Positions 1-6,988 of a stretch of DNA of 18,783 nt are shown here, piece after piece. Positions within the stretch are counted from its first letter, which is position 1; every line of letters starts with the position of its first letter. Source of the stretch: UBA7662 sp041688385. GTDB lineage: Bacteria > Bacteroidota > Bacteroidia > UBA7662. Under the pieces are notes generated by a model, which saw only the letters and a program-made list of their open reading frames with translations, had not been told where the DNA came from and ran no database searches. The position numbers were made by a program, and so were the translations under genes. The stretch spans positions 1 through 18,783 of the forward strand of contig JBDNIH010000350.1 of the NCBI GenBank assembly GCA_041688385.1. The letters run 5' to 3'.

Positions 1-1
1 A

Positions 2-1180
2 CCTGTTTGGTATAGTGGTTATGCGCTTATGCTCCTTTTAATCGTGTTTATACTAGGATGGAAAACGGCCGAATGGCGCGTACCCCTACAAAATAATTGG
101 TTTACGGCGCTTTTGGCCTTTTTTTTATGGCAAGTCGTAAGCCTTTCATGGACGCAGAACATGGCGGATGCAGGGTCAAATCTGGGGACTCAGCTGCTAT
201 TGGTCTTGCTCCCTGCGTTATTTTTGACTAAAAGACCCAGCCAAATGGATAGCCGTTGGCTTTTTAAAACGCAACTTTTTGCCTCTTTGGCTGCAGTGGT
301 GGCTGCCCTGCTTTTTGCATCCTGGCGGGTGTATCATTCACCCGTTATTGATCACACTATTTATGCGGCCTATTTTTTTTATACGGGACTTGCGGAACCG
401 ATTATGCACCCAGGCTATTTCAGTTTACAGTTAGTGGTAAGTTTGGGCATACTTTACAAATTTTGGCGTGAAGGTCATTGGCGAGTGAATATCTGGACCT
501 TAAGTGTCGGTATTCTGTTTCTGCTATTTTTAGTCATGCTGAACGGCAGAATGACGCTATTTGCGGCTTTTTTAACCCTGAGCTTCGCCTTATTGTATCA
601 AGCCATAAGCCTTAGGCGGTGGAAACCACTACTCATTTTAGTGATGAGTGCGCTTTTATTGATTTTTAGTTATCCGCTTTTCCCGGTGCCGTTAAAACAA
701 CGATTGGCCGAAGTCACTGAAAGTACTGCCTACGACCTAGCTACTTTTCAAACGGCCGACTACAACGGTATTACCATTCGCTTAGCACTCTGGGAATGTG
801 CAACTGAAGTGATAAAGGATAATTTTTGGCTGGGTACTGGGGCAGGCGATGGTAAAGATGCCCTCCGGGCGGTTTATGAGGCTAAGGGTTTTCAAACGGC
901 ACTCGAGGGGCAATTTAACAGTCACAACCAGTTCGTGGAAGCCATGCTATACGGCGGCCTAATTCAAGTATTATTGCTTTTGGGCATTTTTATTACTGGT
1001 GTTAGGCTAGCGGTGAAAGCCAAAAATATGCTGTTTTTGGCATTTTTAGTTTTCATCTTTTTATGCCTCCAAACAGAAACCATACTTTTTTGGCATAGAG
1101 GGGCACTATTTTTTGGTATTTTCTCTACACTCTTCTATCTAGCACAGCCCACAAACGCAAAAGAAACGAATATATCTTGA
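2..1180 (+). CDS. O-antigen ligase/polymerase family membrane protein (5' end outside window)
   Basis: The reading frame is open to the left edge (PVWYSGYAL precedes the first Met at position 29), so the gene starts upstream and 392 residues are visible. It is a polytopic inner-membrane protein with many hydrophobic segments. The second half carries the Wzy_C/O-antigen-ligase-like pattern: a large loop with RLALWECATEVIKDNFWLG, then GTGAGDG, then FNSHNQFVEAMLYGGL before the last membrane helices. Family members either polymerise lipid-linked repeat units (Wzy) or ligate glycan to lipid A or another acceptor (WaaL); sequence alone does not separate these roles. It faces the manC and wzi-like genes and sits near a decayed flippase, which supports a role in surface polysaccharide assembly. 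No terminator is evident after its TGA. The family call is firm, the exact reaction is not. Confidence 0.8.
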   Translation, partial: PVWYSGYALMLLLIVFILGWKTAEWRVPLQNNWFTALLAFFLWQVVSLSWTQNMADAGSNLGTQLLLVLLPALFLTKRPSQMDSRWLFKTQLFASLAAVVAALLFASWRVYHSPVIDHTIYAAYFFYTGLAEPIMHPGYFSLQLVVSLGILYKFWREGHWRVNIWTLSVGILFLLFLVMLNGRMTLFAAFLTLSFALLYQAISLRRWKPLLILVMSALLLIFSYPLFPVPLKQRLAEVTESTAYDLATFQTADYNGITIRLALWECATEVIKDNFWLGTGAGDGKDALRAVYEAKGFQTALEGQFNSHNQFVEAMLYGGLIQVLLLLGIFITGVRLAVKAKNMLFLAFLVFIFLCLQTETILFWHRGALFFGIFSTLFYLAQPTNAKETNIS

Positions 1181-1475
1181 GCTGAAATGGGTGAAGCCAA
1201 AGGGAAAATTTGAATATCAGTGACTTCAATCAAAATAGGGTCAAGTGAGCTTGAAACCTTTCCGCTTCACTGCATTTCCGTTAAAATCTTCAAAAGATGC
1301 CCATTTGACGAAAGGTAAACGTATCCTTTAAAAGTGCTTTCTTCGGCTTCGCATGGATTTCCTTAGCTAGAAGTATTTAATTAGCCCGAAAATCACAGCA
1401 GCCCTTGTCCTACCCATGTATCACAAGAAATTCTATATTTAGCGCACAAAGAACAATAATCTAGGCTTGGAATTC
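1181..1475. other. Intergenic region between two convergent genes, no gene recognised
   Basis: This 295-base gap separates the ends of the O-antigen-ligase-like gene (+) and the Wzi-like gene (-). I see no convincing intrinsic terminator for either gene, no RNA gene and no long reading frame. On the minus strand a 31-codon frame upstream of a TGA at 1267-1269 reads as plausible protein (contains STFKGYVYLSSNGHLLKI), and the same frame stays open beyond the TGA into the antisense of the neighbouring gene. It could be a decayed gene remnant, but it matches nothing I recognise. Confidence 0.4.
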
Positions 1476-3044
1476 CTAAAAGTCGTAATACAAATTCCGT
1501 ATGCCACTCACCAAACCTAACATGATCCAGCTATTCTGTTGTTGGTCGAGGCTATTACTAGCTGAACGGTGTTGCACACTCAACTCCAGCCGCAAATTGG
1601 TCTGACTGTTTAGGATATAACCTCCTTTAATTCCGCCAAAGAGGATATTGGTTTGTAAGCCCTGTCCTATGGTATGGCCGTAGTCGGTATTTCGTGCAAA
1701 ATAACTCGTGAATATGTTTTGTCCGTAGTTTATTCCATTCACATCATAGCCCACTCGGGCCAGCATAAGTTGGAGCTGTGTATAATAACGTTTGTGGCGA
1801 TAGTTAACAAAGCTGGTCCATTCCTGAAAATTAGCACCAAAAGGATGAGCAAGGGCTTCATTGTGCTGTCCAAAATTGGTCAAACTCGTCCAATGGCTGT
1901 AAGTAAAAGGGCGAACGACATTCCATTCAGTTTGGGCCGAGAGATTGCTTACTCCAAAGAGTTCAAATCCCTTATAACCGAATTGAAAACCATATTTATT
2001 GGCCCAATATCCTTTTTGTGCAATCAATTCAGATGCCGTAAATTCATCTAGGATAAATTGTGCATATAACTGATGGTTATTGGCCACTTTAAACTTGGCA
2101 TTTAACCCCAATAACATATTGCCTTCAGAGCCCAAACTGAATTCAACCGGACGTAAAAAAATGATGGGGTTTAGATAATTAAAGTCCAGTCCACGCCTGC
2201 CGGTTGAGTCGTCTGCTTGCCAAACCACCGCTTGAAAAAGGCCCAATGTAAATCGTTTGGTAATCTGCCAATCGAGATATCCAATGGCCGAATACTTTTG
2301 TCGATTACCTAAAGCATTTGACAAACGGGGTGCTATCAAATCGCTGTACTGACTAATTAGGTACATATATTGAAAAGGACCCACAGTGGTGAGTATGCGA
2401 AAATAAGGGTGAGGGAAATTGGCATCGGACAATAACAACGACCGGTAACCGTCTCCAATAAAATGTCGGTCGTGTCCGAGTTGAAAATTGAAATGTTTAT
2501 TTGGCGAATAGGATACATAGGCTACAGATTGGGAATTGTCCCAAACGCCATTTCCTTTATCTCTTGAAAAACCCTGCGCAGGGAGCACGGTTCGTTGTTG
2601 CACGAATTGATCAACATGCAGCGGATATCTCCCTTGTGTTTCAAAAAAACTTGAATAGAAGGCAAATTTGGAGCCTATATTTCCTTGAAGCTGCACAGCG
2701 CGGGTATTGGTCCACAGGCTGCCGCGATTACTTTGGCCAACTTGCAAATCCACGATAGGGTCGAGCTGAATGGACCAGCCTTCCCCTTTGTAGTCTACCA
2801 TGTGTTCGCTGTAAATTTTCCGATTTACGAAGTTGTTGCGCTTTTCACCAAGACTATCGGTTGATAAGGCATGCTTTTCACCAACTAGCCAAGGTCGTAT
2901 AGCAGTAGGTGTGCGATTGCTCAATTGGCTCAATGCAGCTTCCCGCTCCAAATACCAAAGCCGGTTTTGTGGCAAGTTGAGTGGAGCAGTTTGTGCTTTT
3001 AGCCCCGTACTCAGTAGCAGCAAAATGAAAAGTATTCTGCTCAA
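1476..3044 (-). CDS. Outer-membrane beta-barrel protein, Wzi/RemB-like (capsule assembly family)
   Basis: It encodes a predicted secreted outer-membrane barrel of about 522 residues. The N-terminus (SRILFILLLLSTGLKAQ) is a signal peptide with cleavage after AQ, and the chain then alternates polar and aromatic residues in many short beta strands. It ends in an aromatic residue (NLYYDF), as expected for substrates of the barrel assembly machine. The segment GHDRHFIGDGYRSLLLSD resembles Wzi proteins, which anchor capsule at the cell surface, and the Bacteroidota gliding-associated protein RemB of the same broad family. No ATG lies near the signal peptide. I chose the TTG at 3044 because it overlaps the TGA of the upstream manC gene (TTGA), the pattern of a coupled operon. 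A TTG at 3071 would add nine residues (LSLAHNPFT) ahead of the signal peptide. The family call is moderately sure; capsule versus motility role is open. Confidence 0.72.
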   Translation of the reverse strand: MSRILFILLLLSTGLKAQTAPLNLPQNRLWYLEREAALSQLSNRTPTAIRPWLVGEKHALSTDSLGEKRNNFVNRKIYSEHMVDYKGEGWSIQLDPIVDLQVGQSNRGSLWTNTRAVQLQGNIGSKFAFYSSFFETQGRYPLHVDQFVQQRTVLPAQGFSRDKGNGVWDNSQSVAYVSYSPNKHFNFQLGHDRHFIGDGYRSLLLSDANFPHPYFRILTTVGPFQYMYLISQYSDLIAPRLSNALGNRQKYSAIGYLDWQITKRFTLGLFQAVVWQADDSTGRRGLDFNYLNPIIFLRPVEFSLGSEGNMLLGLNAKFKVANNHQLYAQFILDEFTASELIAQKGYWANKYGFQFGYKGFELFGVSNLSAQTEWNVVRPFTYSHWTSLTNFGQHNEALAHPFGANFQEWTSFVNYRHKRYYTQLQLMLARVGYDVNGINYGQNIFTSYFARNTDYGHTIGQGLQTNILFGGIKGGYILNSQTNLRLELSVQHRSASNSLDQQQNSWIMLGLVSGIRNLYYDF

Positions 3045-4336
3045 TGTAAATGGGTTATGAGCAAGAGACAAGGCTGTTCTTGGTCGGTATTCAATAACTT
3101 CAAAGTTTCCTTGTGCCCGCTTTTACTTTCACCAGGTTTTAACGCTTTTTCGTTAATAGTGAGGCTTCCAGAAATGAGTTGAATGGAAATATGTTCGCCG
3201 GGATGGGTTTGTATGGATTCGCCGGGATGCAGAAACAATTCTAGCAATTCGTACTCGGGTGTAGAGCTCACTACCCGTTGAACGCCATACGATAAAACCA
3301 TAAGCTCATGTGTATTCAGTTCCCAAGCATTTTCTAACTTTAGAAAATCGACCGCTTTTTTAACAGACTGCGATTGTCCTCTTTTGCCAATTAAGGTGGC
3401 TGTTTGGGTTTTTATAATTAATAAATCTTCCACATCAAGCAGCACGAGCCTGCTGTCGGATTTATTAAAAACGAGATTGCCTTTGGCACCCAAATAATTA
3501 CTCATTTCAGCTTGGGTGTTGCCCAGTTCATCTTGTGGCATTTCGGCATACAGGGCATCAAAACTACCCAAGTCGCTCCAACCAATATCTGCAGGAACTA
3601 CCCTCACCTTGTCGCTTTTTTCCATCACCCCGTAATCAATGCTGATATCGGGTATGGCTTGCATATCCTCCAATGCGATTTGGATAACCTCTGCACTTGA
3701 GTTTTGCTTATTCAGGGCCGACTTGGAGCGCTCATATACTTCTGGGCAATATTTTTTTAACTCAGTAAGAAAATCACCTGCTGTGAAACAAAACATGCCG
3801 CTATTCCATAAATAACGGCCACTTTTTAGATATGCTTCAGCCGTGCTTGCATCTGGTTTTTCCTTGAAGGACACCACCTGCTCGCCGTCGTATTCGATAT
3901 AACCGTAACCTGTTTCGGCATAATGGGGCTCAATACCAAAAGTGACGAGATAACCAGCTTCTGCTAGGGTTTTTGCTCTGTGTACTGCCGTTTCGTAAGC
4001 GGCTTGTTTTTTAATGAGGTGGTCGCTGGCACTTACGAGCACAACGGTTTTGGGGTCGAGTGCATGGCAAACCAAGGCAATTGCTGGGGCTGTATTTCTT
4101 CCGATGGGCTCGAGTATAAACCGACCTTCATGTTCGCCCATCTGGGTTTCAGCCAGCAAGGCTTGGTCTTTATTGGTAACCACCCAGTAGTCGGAGCAAA
4201 AAGCCGCATTCCGTTCAACTGTGAGCTCGAACAATGTTTTTTCGCCGAGAAGTGGATAAAACTGCTTTGGCATTAGCTTACGTGAAAGTGGCCAGAGACG
4301 GGTGCCACTACCTCCGGAAAGTATCAGGTTTACCAT
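3041..4336 (-). CDS. manC: Mannose-1-phosphate guanylyltransferase with reduced C-terminal cupin domain
   Basis: The enzyme makes GDP-mannose from mannose-1-phosphate and GTP, a precursor for polysaccharide and glycoconjugate sugars. The nucleotidyltransferase signature GGSGTRLWPLSR is at residues 8-19, followed by MPKQF, FGIEPHYAETGYGYIE, SFKEKPD, LWNSGMF and DIGWSDLGSF, all typical of the CpsB/ManC family. The protein has 431 residues, against roughly 465-480 for bifunctional ManC proteins. The C-terminal part is a short cupin-like stretch (LHPGESIQTHPGEHISIQL) in which the usual HHxRxEHW metal-site motif of the type II mannose-6-phosphate isomerase domain is not recognisable, so I infer it is guanylyltransferase only. 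The ATG at 4336 is preferred over the in-frame TTG at 4342 because homology begins at VNLILSGGSG. It is the first intact gene of a two-gene unit with the Wzi-like gene. Confidence 0.9.
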   Translation of the reverse strand: MVNLILSGGSGTRLWPLSRKLMPKQFYPLLGEKTLFELTVERNAAFCSDYWVVTNKDQALLAETQMGEHEGRFILEPIGRNTAPAIALVCHALDPKTVVLVSASDHLIKKQAAYETAVHRAKTLAEAGYLVTFGIEPHYAETGYGYIEYDGEQVVSFKEKPDASTAEAYLKSGRYLWNSGMFCFTAGDFLTELKKYCPEVYERSKSALNKQNSSAEVIQIALEDMQAIPDISIDYGVMEKSDKVRVVPADIGWSDLGSFDALYAEMPQDELGNTQAEMSNYLGAKGNLVFNKSDSRLVLLDVEDLLIIKTQTATLIGKRGQSQSVKKAVDFLKLENAWELNTHELMVLSYGVQRVVSSTPEYELLELFLHPGESIQTHPGEHISIQLISGSLTINEKALKPGESKSGHKETLKLLNTDQEQPCLLLITHLH

Positions 4337-4339
4337 GCT

Positions 4340-4371
4340 CAAAGATAAATAATCAAGTATCGAAGAAGCAA
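4340..4371 (-). promoter_or_regulatory. Possible manC promoter, near-leaderless
   Basis: Read on the minus strand, TTG (4371-4369) is followed after 21 bases by TATCTTTG (4347-4340), an exact match to the Bacteroidota -7 consensus TAnnTTTG. Only three bases separate it from the manC ATG, so a transcript started at the usual distance would have almost no leader. The -33 match is weak and its spacing is at the long end of the range. Confidence 0.4.
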
Positions 4372-4375
4372 CATC

Positions 4376-4939
4376 TTATTTTACAAGTTCTTTTAGGCAG
4401 GCTACTTTCATCCCCTTTCTGAAATATGCGGTAGGAGCCATTAAAGCACATAATCAGCGTAAAAACTGACCAATCTTTCGCAATGGTTTTAGCCAAAGTG
4501 TGAAAAAGTAGGGTTTAATGGCATTTACTTGCCACGCTATTCTATCCATTAGCTTAGCAAGCACCAGGACAAAGATCAACAGGTGTACTGTCCAGTTTTC
4601 TCGTAATTTGTTGAAGGATAGGACTATTACAGAAAAAATTAGAGTGGCGATCACCAGCAACAAAAGCTGAGCTACCCATTTTTCACTAAAAAGCTTCTAT
4701 AATTTTCGCGTGTCGTTCTGAAAGGCGGCTACATCACGCGTCCCAGCCAGGTTGTAGCCAAAATCGACGAAGACAACAAAAAAAAGCACCAATGCTAAAG
4801 CGTAATTGACCAAGCCGAAGCCCTCAAAACCCAGCACTCGGATGAGGTAGGGGAATGTAATGAGCGGCAGCAGCACATTCCCACCCTACACTAATGACTT
4901 GAATAAAAAATTACGAAAGAGGCTGCTTTTAAACTTCAA
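4376..4939 (-). pseudogene. Decayed Wzx-type polysaccharide flippase remnant
   Basis: A single minus-strand frame from a TTG at 4939 to a TAA at 4376-4378 reads as protein but is broken by TAG at 4886-4888, TAG at 4697-4699 and TGA at 4454-4456. Before and after the first stop it reads LFRNFLFKSLV-stop-GGNVLLPLITFPYLIRVLG, then GFGLVNYALALVLFFVVFVD and FGYNLAGTRDVAAFQND. That is the characteristic N-terminus of the polysaccharide transport (Wzx/RfbX) flippase family. After the second stop, LFSEKWVAQLLLLV and FNKLRENWTVHLLIFVLVLAK still fit flippase helices 3-4. The expected next motif (FPxWFFQG-like) is absent. The remaining 56 codons, including IAWQVNAIKPYFFTLWLKPL and FRKGMKVACLKEL, look unlike a flippase and may be the tail of another gene joined by deletion. 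Full-length flippases have over 400 residues. It lies directly upstream of manC on the same strand, so it is a relic of the same polysaccharide locus. Confidence 0.75.
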
Positions 4940-4985
4940 TACAGAGAGTGAAAAAATCTATGTAAAATTAAGAAAGCTTTTCATC

Positions 4986-5459
4986 ATGGATACCATTCTC
5001 TATTTATTCGCTTTTTCGGCTGTTCTTTTAGGTATTCTCGGCAGCTTTCTGCCTGTACTGCCGGGCCCTCCTTTGGCGTATCTCGGTTTGATTTGTTTAT
5101 ATTTTATTCCTGAAACGGGCGTAAGCGGTCGTGAACTCGGTATGCATGGCATTGTTGTATCGGGCATAACCTTGCTCGATTATTACATACCTATTTGGGG
5201 TACGAAACAGTTTGGAGGAAGTAAGTCTGGCGTACGCGGCGCCATGGCGGGCTTGGTGATTGGGTTGTTTTTTGCGCCTTTAGGCATTTTGTTGGGTCCT
5301 TTTTTGGGCGCATTATTAGGAGAACTGATCGCGGGAAGCAGTCAGCGGCGAGCCTGGCGGGCTGCTTTGGGGTCTTTCCTTGGATTTCTGGCAGGGACAA
5401 TTTTAAAATTGGCCTATGCCTTTTTTATACTTTGGATGATTATCAGTAGCTTATGGTGA
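4986..5459 (+). CDS. DUF456 family small membrane protein
   Basis: It encodes a 157-residue hydrophobic protein of the DUF456 type. The N-terminal helix runs into the family-typical FLPVLPGPPLAYLGL. The centre has a short soluble turn (YIPIWGTKQFGGSKSGVRGA), then glycine-rich helices (AGLVIGLFFAPLGILLGPFL and GALLGELIAG), and a final helix. About four membrane segments are expected. I chose the ATG at 4986; the frame is open for 42 more codons upstream, but that part lies over the antisense of the flippase remnant and does not resemble the family. The biochemical role of DUF456 proteins is not known to me. It stands alone, with no overlapping or coupled neighbour. Confidence 0.85.
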   Translation: MDTILYLFAFSAVLLGILGSFLPVLPGPPLAYLGLICLYFIPETGVSGRELGMHGIVVSGITLLDYYIPIWGTKQFGGSKSGVRGAMAGLVIGLFFAPLGILLGPFLGALLGELIAGSSQRRAWRAALGSFLGFLAGTILKLAYAFFILWMIISSLW

Positions 5460-5568
5460 TATGTACAGCGCTTGTGTAAGGAATACGTATAAAGCTATCA
5501 AGGGAAATACACTTTTGGTACAATACTTGATTAACGGTCACAAATAACCTACCCAACTATCGATTCCC

Positions 5569-5576
5569 TATTTTAG
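5569..5576 (+). promoter_or_regulatory. Possible -7 element of the lipoprotein operon
   Basis: The sequence TATTTTAG differs from the TAnnTTTG consensus at one base and is followed by CAGCTTAT, twelve bases before the ATG at 5588. The string CTATTTT-GCAGCTTAT is nearly identical to the one ahead of the gene at 9152. No convincing -33 TTTG was found at the right distance, so this is weak. Confidence 0.35.
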
Positions 5577-5587
5577 CAGCTTATCAG

Positions 5588-6988
5588 ATGAAACGTTTTA
5601 CTGCCCATACCTTGAGTTTTTTGTTGTTGCTGACCGCTATGGCGTGCTCACCTGCGAAAACGTACACTAAAAAGGGCAATAAACTGGTCCAAGCTGGGGT
5701 GTACGATGAAGCCTCTTTCTCTTATATGCAGGCGCTCGCCGACGACCGCACCCACGTAGATGCCCGCATTGGCCTTCGGTATTCAGCTCAAAAGGCCTTC
5801 AACGGCTATCTCGATAAATTTTTTCGCGCACACAACGAGAGCCAGCTCAAAGATGCCGTATACAGTTACCGGAAAGCCGACAAGTTTTATAAAGATGTCG
5901 TTTTTTACGGAGTTGAACTAGAGTTCCCGACTTATTATACCGCTTACTATGAGGAAGACCTGCAGGCCTATCTCAGCGACCTTTACCTAAAGGGTAGCGG
6001 TTTGCTGGGGGAGAAAAAGTTCCGGGAGGCAGAACAATATTTTAAGGAGATTAACATCTTAGATCCCGACTACAAAGATGTAGACGTATTGAAAACGATG
6101 TCGGTGGTAATACCCACCTATGACGCTGGTTTAGGCTATTTCGAAGCTGGAAATTATCGTAAGGCGTACTTGAATTTTGATAAAGTGTATGGTCTACGAG
6201 TCAATTACAAAGATGTGGCCAATCTTCGGAAAGTATCCAAAGAAAGGGCAACCATTACTCTCGCTGTCATGCCTTTTGAAAATGCTTCCAGCTATGCCTA
6301 CCCCATTACCATCAACAGCTATATTATTAGCGATCTTGCTGGTGCGAATAATGAGTTTATCGTAGTAATTGATCGGGAAAACACCGAAAAGCTGATAAAA
6401 GAACAGAAATTGAGTCTGGCTAACAATTCGAATGAAAATCTGGCTGTTGTGGCAGGTGAATTGATGGGAGCTAAAGCCATACTCACCGGCAAAGTCCTCG
6501 ATTTTGGTGTCCAGCACCCCAATATGCGACACCATGAAAGAACGGGATACGAGTCATATCAAGAGAAAGTGTATAACCCGGCATCTAAAAGAATGGAGCT
6601 ACAAACCCGTTACCGCAAAGTGATGTATTCCGAATTTCAAGGCGAAAGTGCGGTACGGTTAAAAATACAATACCAACTTATTTCTACCGAAAGCGGAACT
6701 GTACTTGCATCTGATGTAGTGGAACACAACGAAAGAGATGAAATACGCTACATTAGCTATGAAGGCAACAAACGTAACCTTGTTTCTGGTAGCTGGAAGT
6801 CGAGAAACGAAACACTCCCAACCGATAAAATTTATAGTAGCTACGGTCAACAACGAGAAGTACAAAGGCTATTGAATGCCAAAAGGGACTTCAAACCCAT
6901 CAATGAAATGATGGTCAGTATGCAAAACCGCATTAGTAACCGCATAATCAATCAGGTGATTGGCTATGAAATGTCGAGAACACAATGA
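5588..6988 (+). CDS. CsgG-domain lipoprotein with helical-repeat N-terminal half
   Basis: It encodes a lipoprotein of 466 residues. The signal peptide ends in lipobox TAMAC with Cys20 as the lipidation site. Residues about 25-215 are helical with TPR-like features (KGNKLVQAGVYDEASFSYMQ; FREAEQYFKEINILDPDY; AGNYRKAYLNFDKVY). From residue 221 a CsgG-like domain begins (ATITLAVMPFENASS), continuing with VVIDRENTEKLIKEQKLSL, which matches the CsgG/LpoB pattern of an aspartate-arginine-glutamate turn followed by a helix, and with LMGAKAILTGKVLDFG. CsgG proteins act at the outer membrane: curli CsgG is a secretion pore, other relatives are periplasmic regulators or assembly factors. The extended CsgG beta-hairpin insert is not obvious, so I do not claim a pore. 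Its TGA overlaps the ATG of the next lipoprotein gene by four bases, so the two are likely translated together. Confidence 0.78.
   Translation: MKRFTAHTLSFLLLLTAMACSPAKTYTKKGNKLVQAGVYDEASFSYMQALADDRTHVDARIGLRYSAQKAFNGYLDKFFRAHNESQLKDAVYSYRKADKFYKDVVFYGVELEFPTYYTAYYEEDLQAYLSDLYLKGSGLLGEKKFREAEQYFKEINILDPDYKDVDVLKTMSVVIPTYDAGLGYFEAGNYRKAYLNFDKVYGLRVNYKDVANLRKVSKERATITLAVMPFENASSYAYPITINSYIISDLAGANNEFIVVIDRENTEKLIKEQKLSLANNSNENLAVVAGELMGAKAILTGKVLDFGVQHPNMRHHERTGYESYQEKVYNPASKRMELQTRYRKVMYSEFQGESAVRLKIQYQLISTESGTVLASDVVEHNERDEIRYISYEGNKRNLVSGSWKSRNETLPTDKIYSSYGQQREVQRLLNAKRDFKPINEMMVSMQNRISNRIINQVIGYEMSRTQ

Noticed and set aside
1674..2051. Open frame of 125 codons on the plus strand
   Set aside because: Antisense inside the Wzi-like gene, with no family resemblance or promoter.
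4376..4939. Recoding or suppression of TAG in the flippase frame (amber read as an amino acid)
   Set aside because: TAG is used as a normal stop here (Wzi-like gene at 1476, dusB at 16067), a TGA also breaks the frame, and the C-terminal half of a flippase is missing, so a pseudogene is simpler.
4860..4985. N-terminal extension of the DUF456 gene by 42 residues
   Set aside because: The extension is polar and unlike the family, and lies over the antisense of the flippase relic; the ATG at 4986 starts exactly at the conserved first helix.
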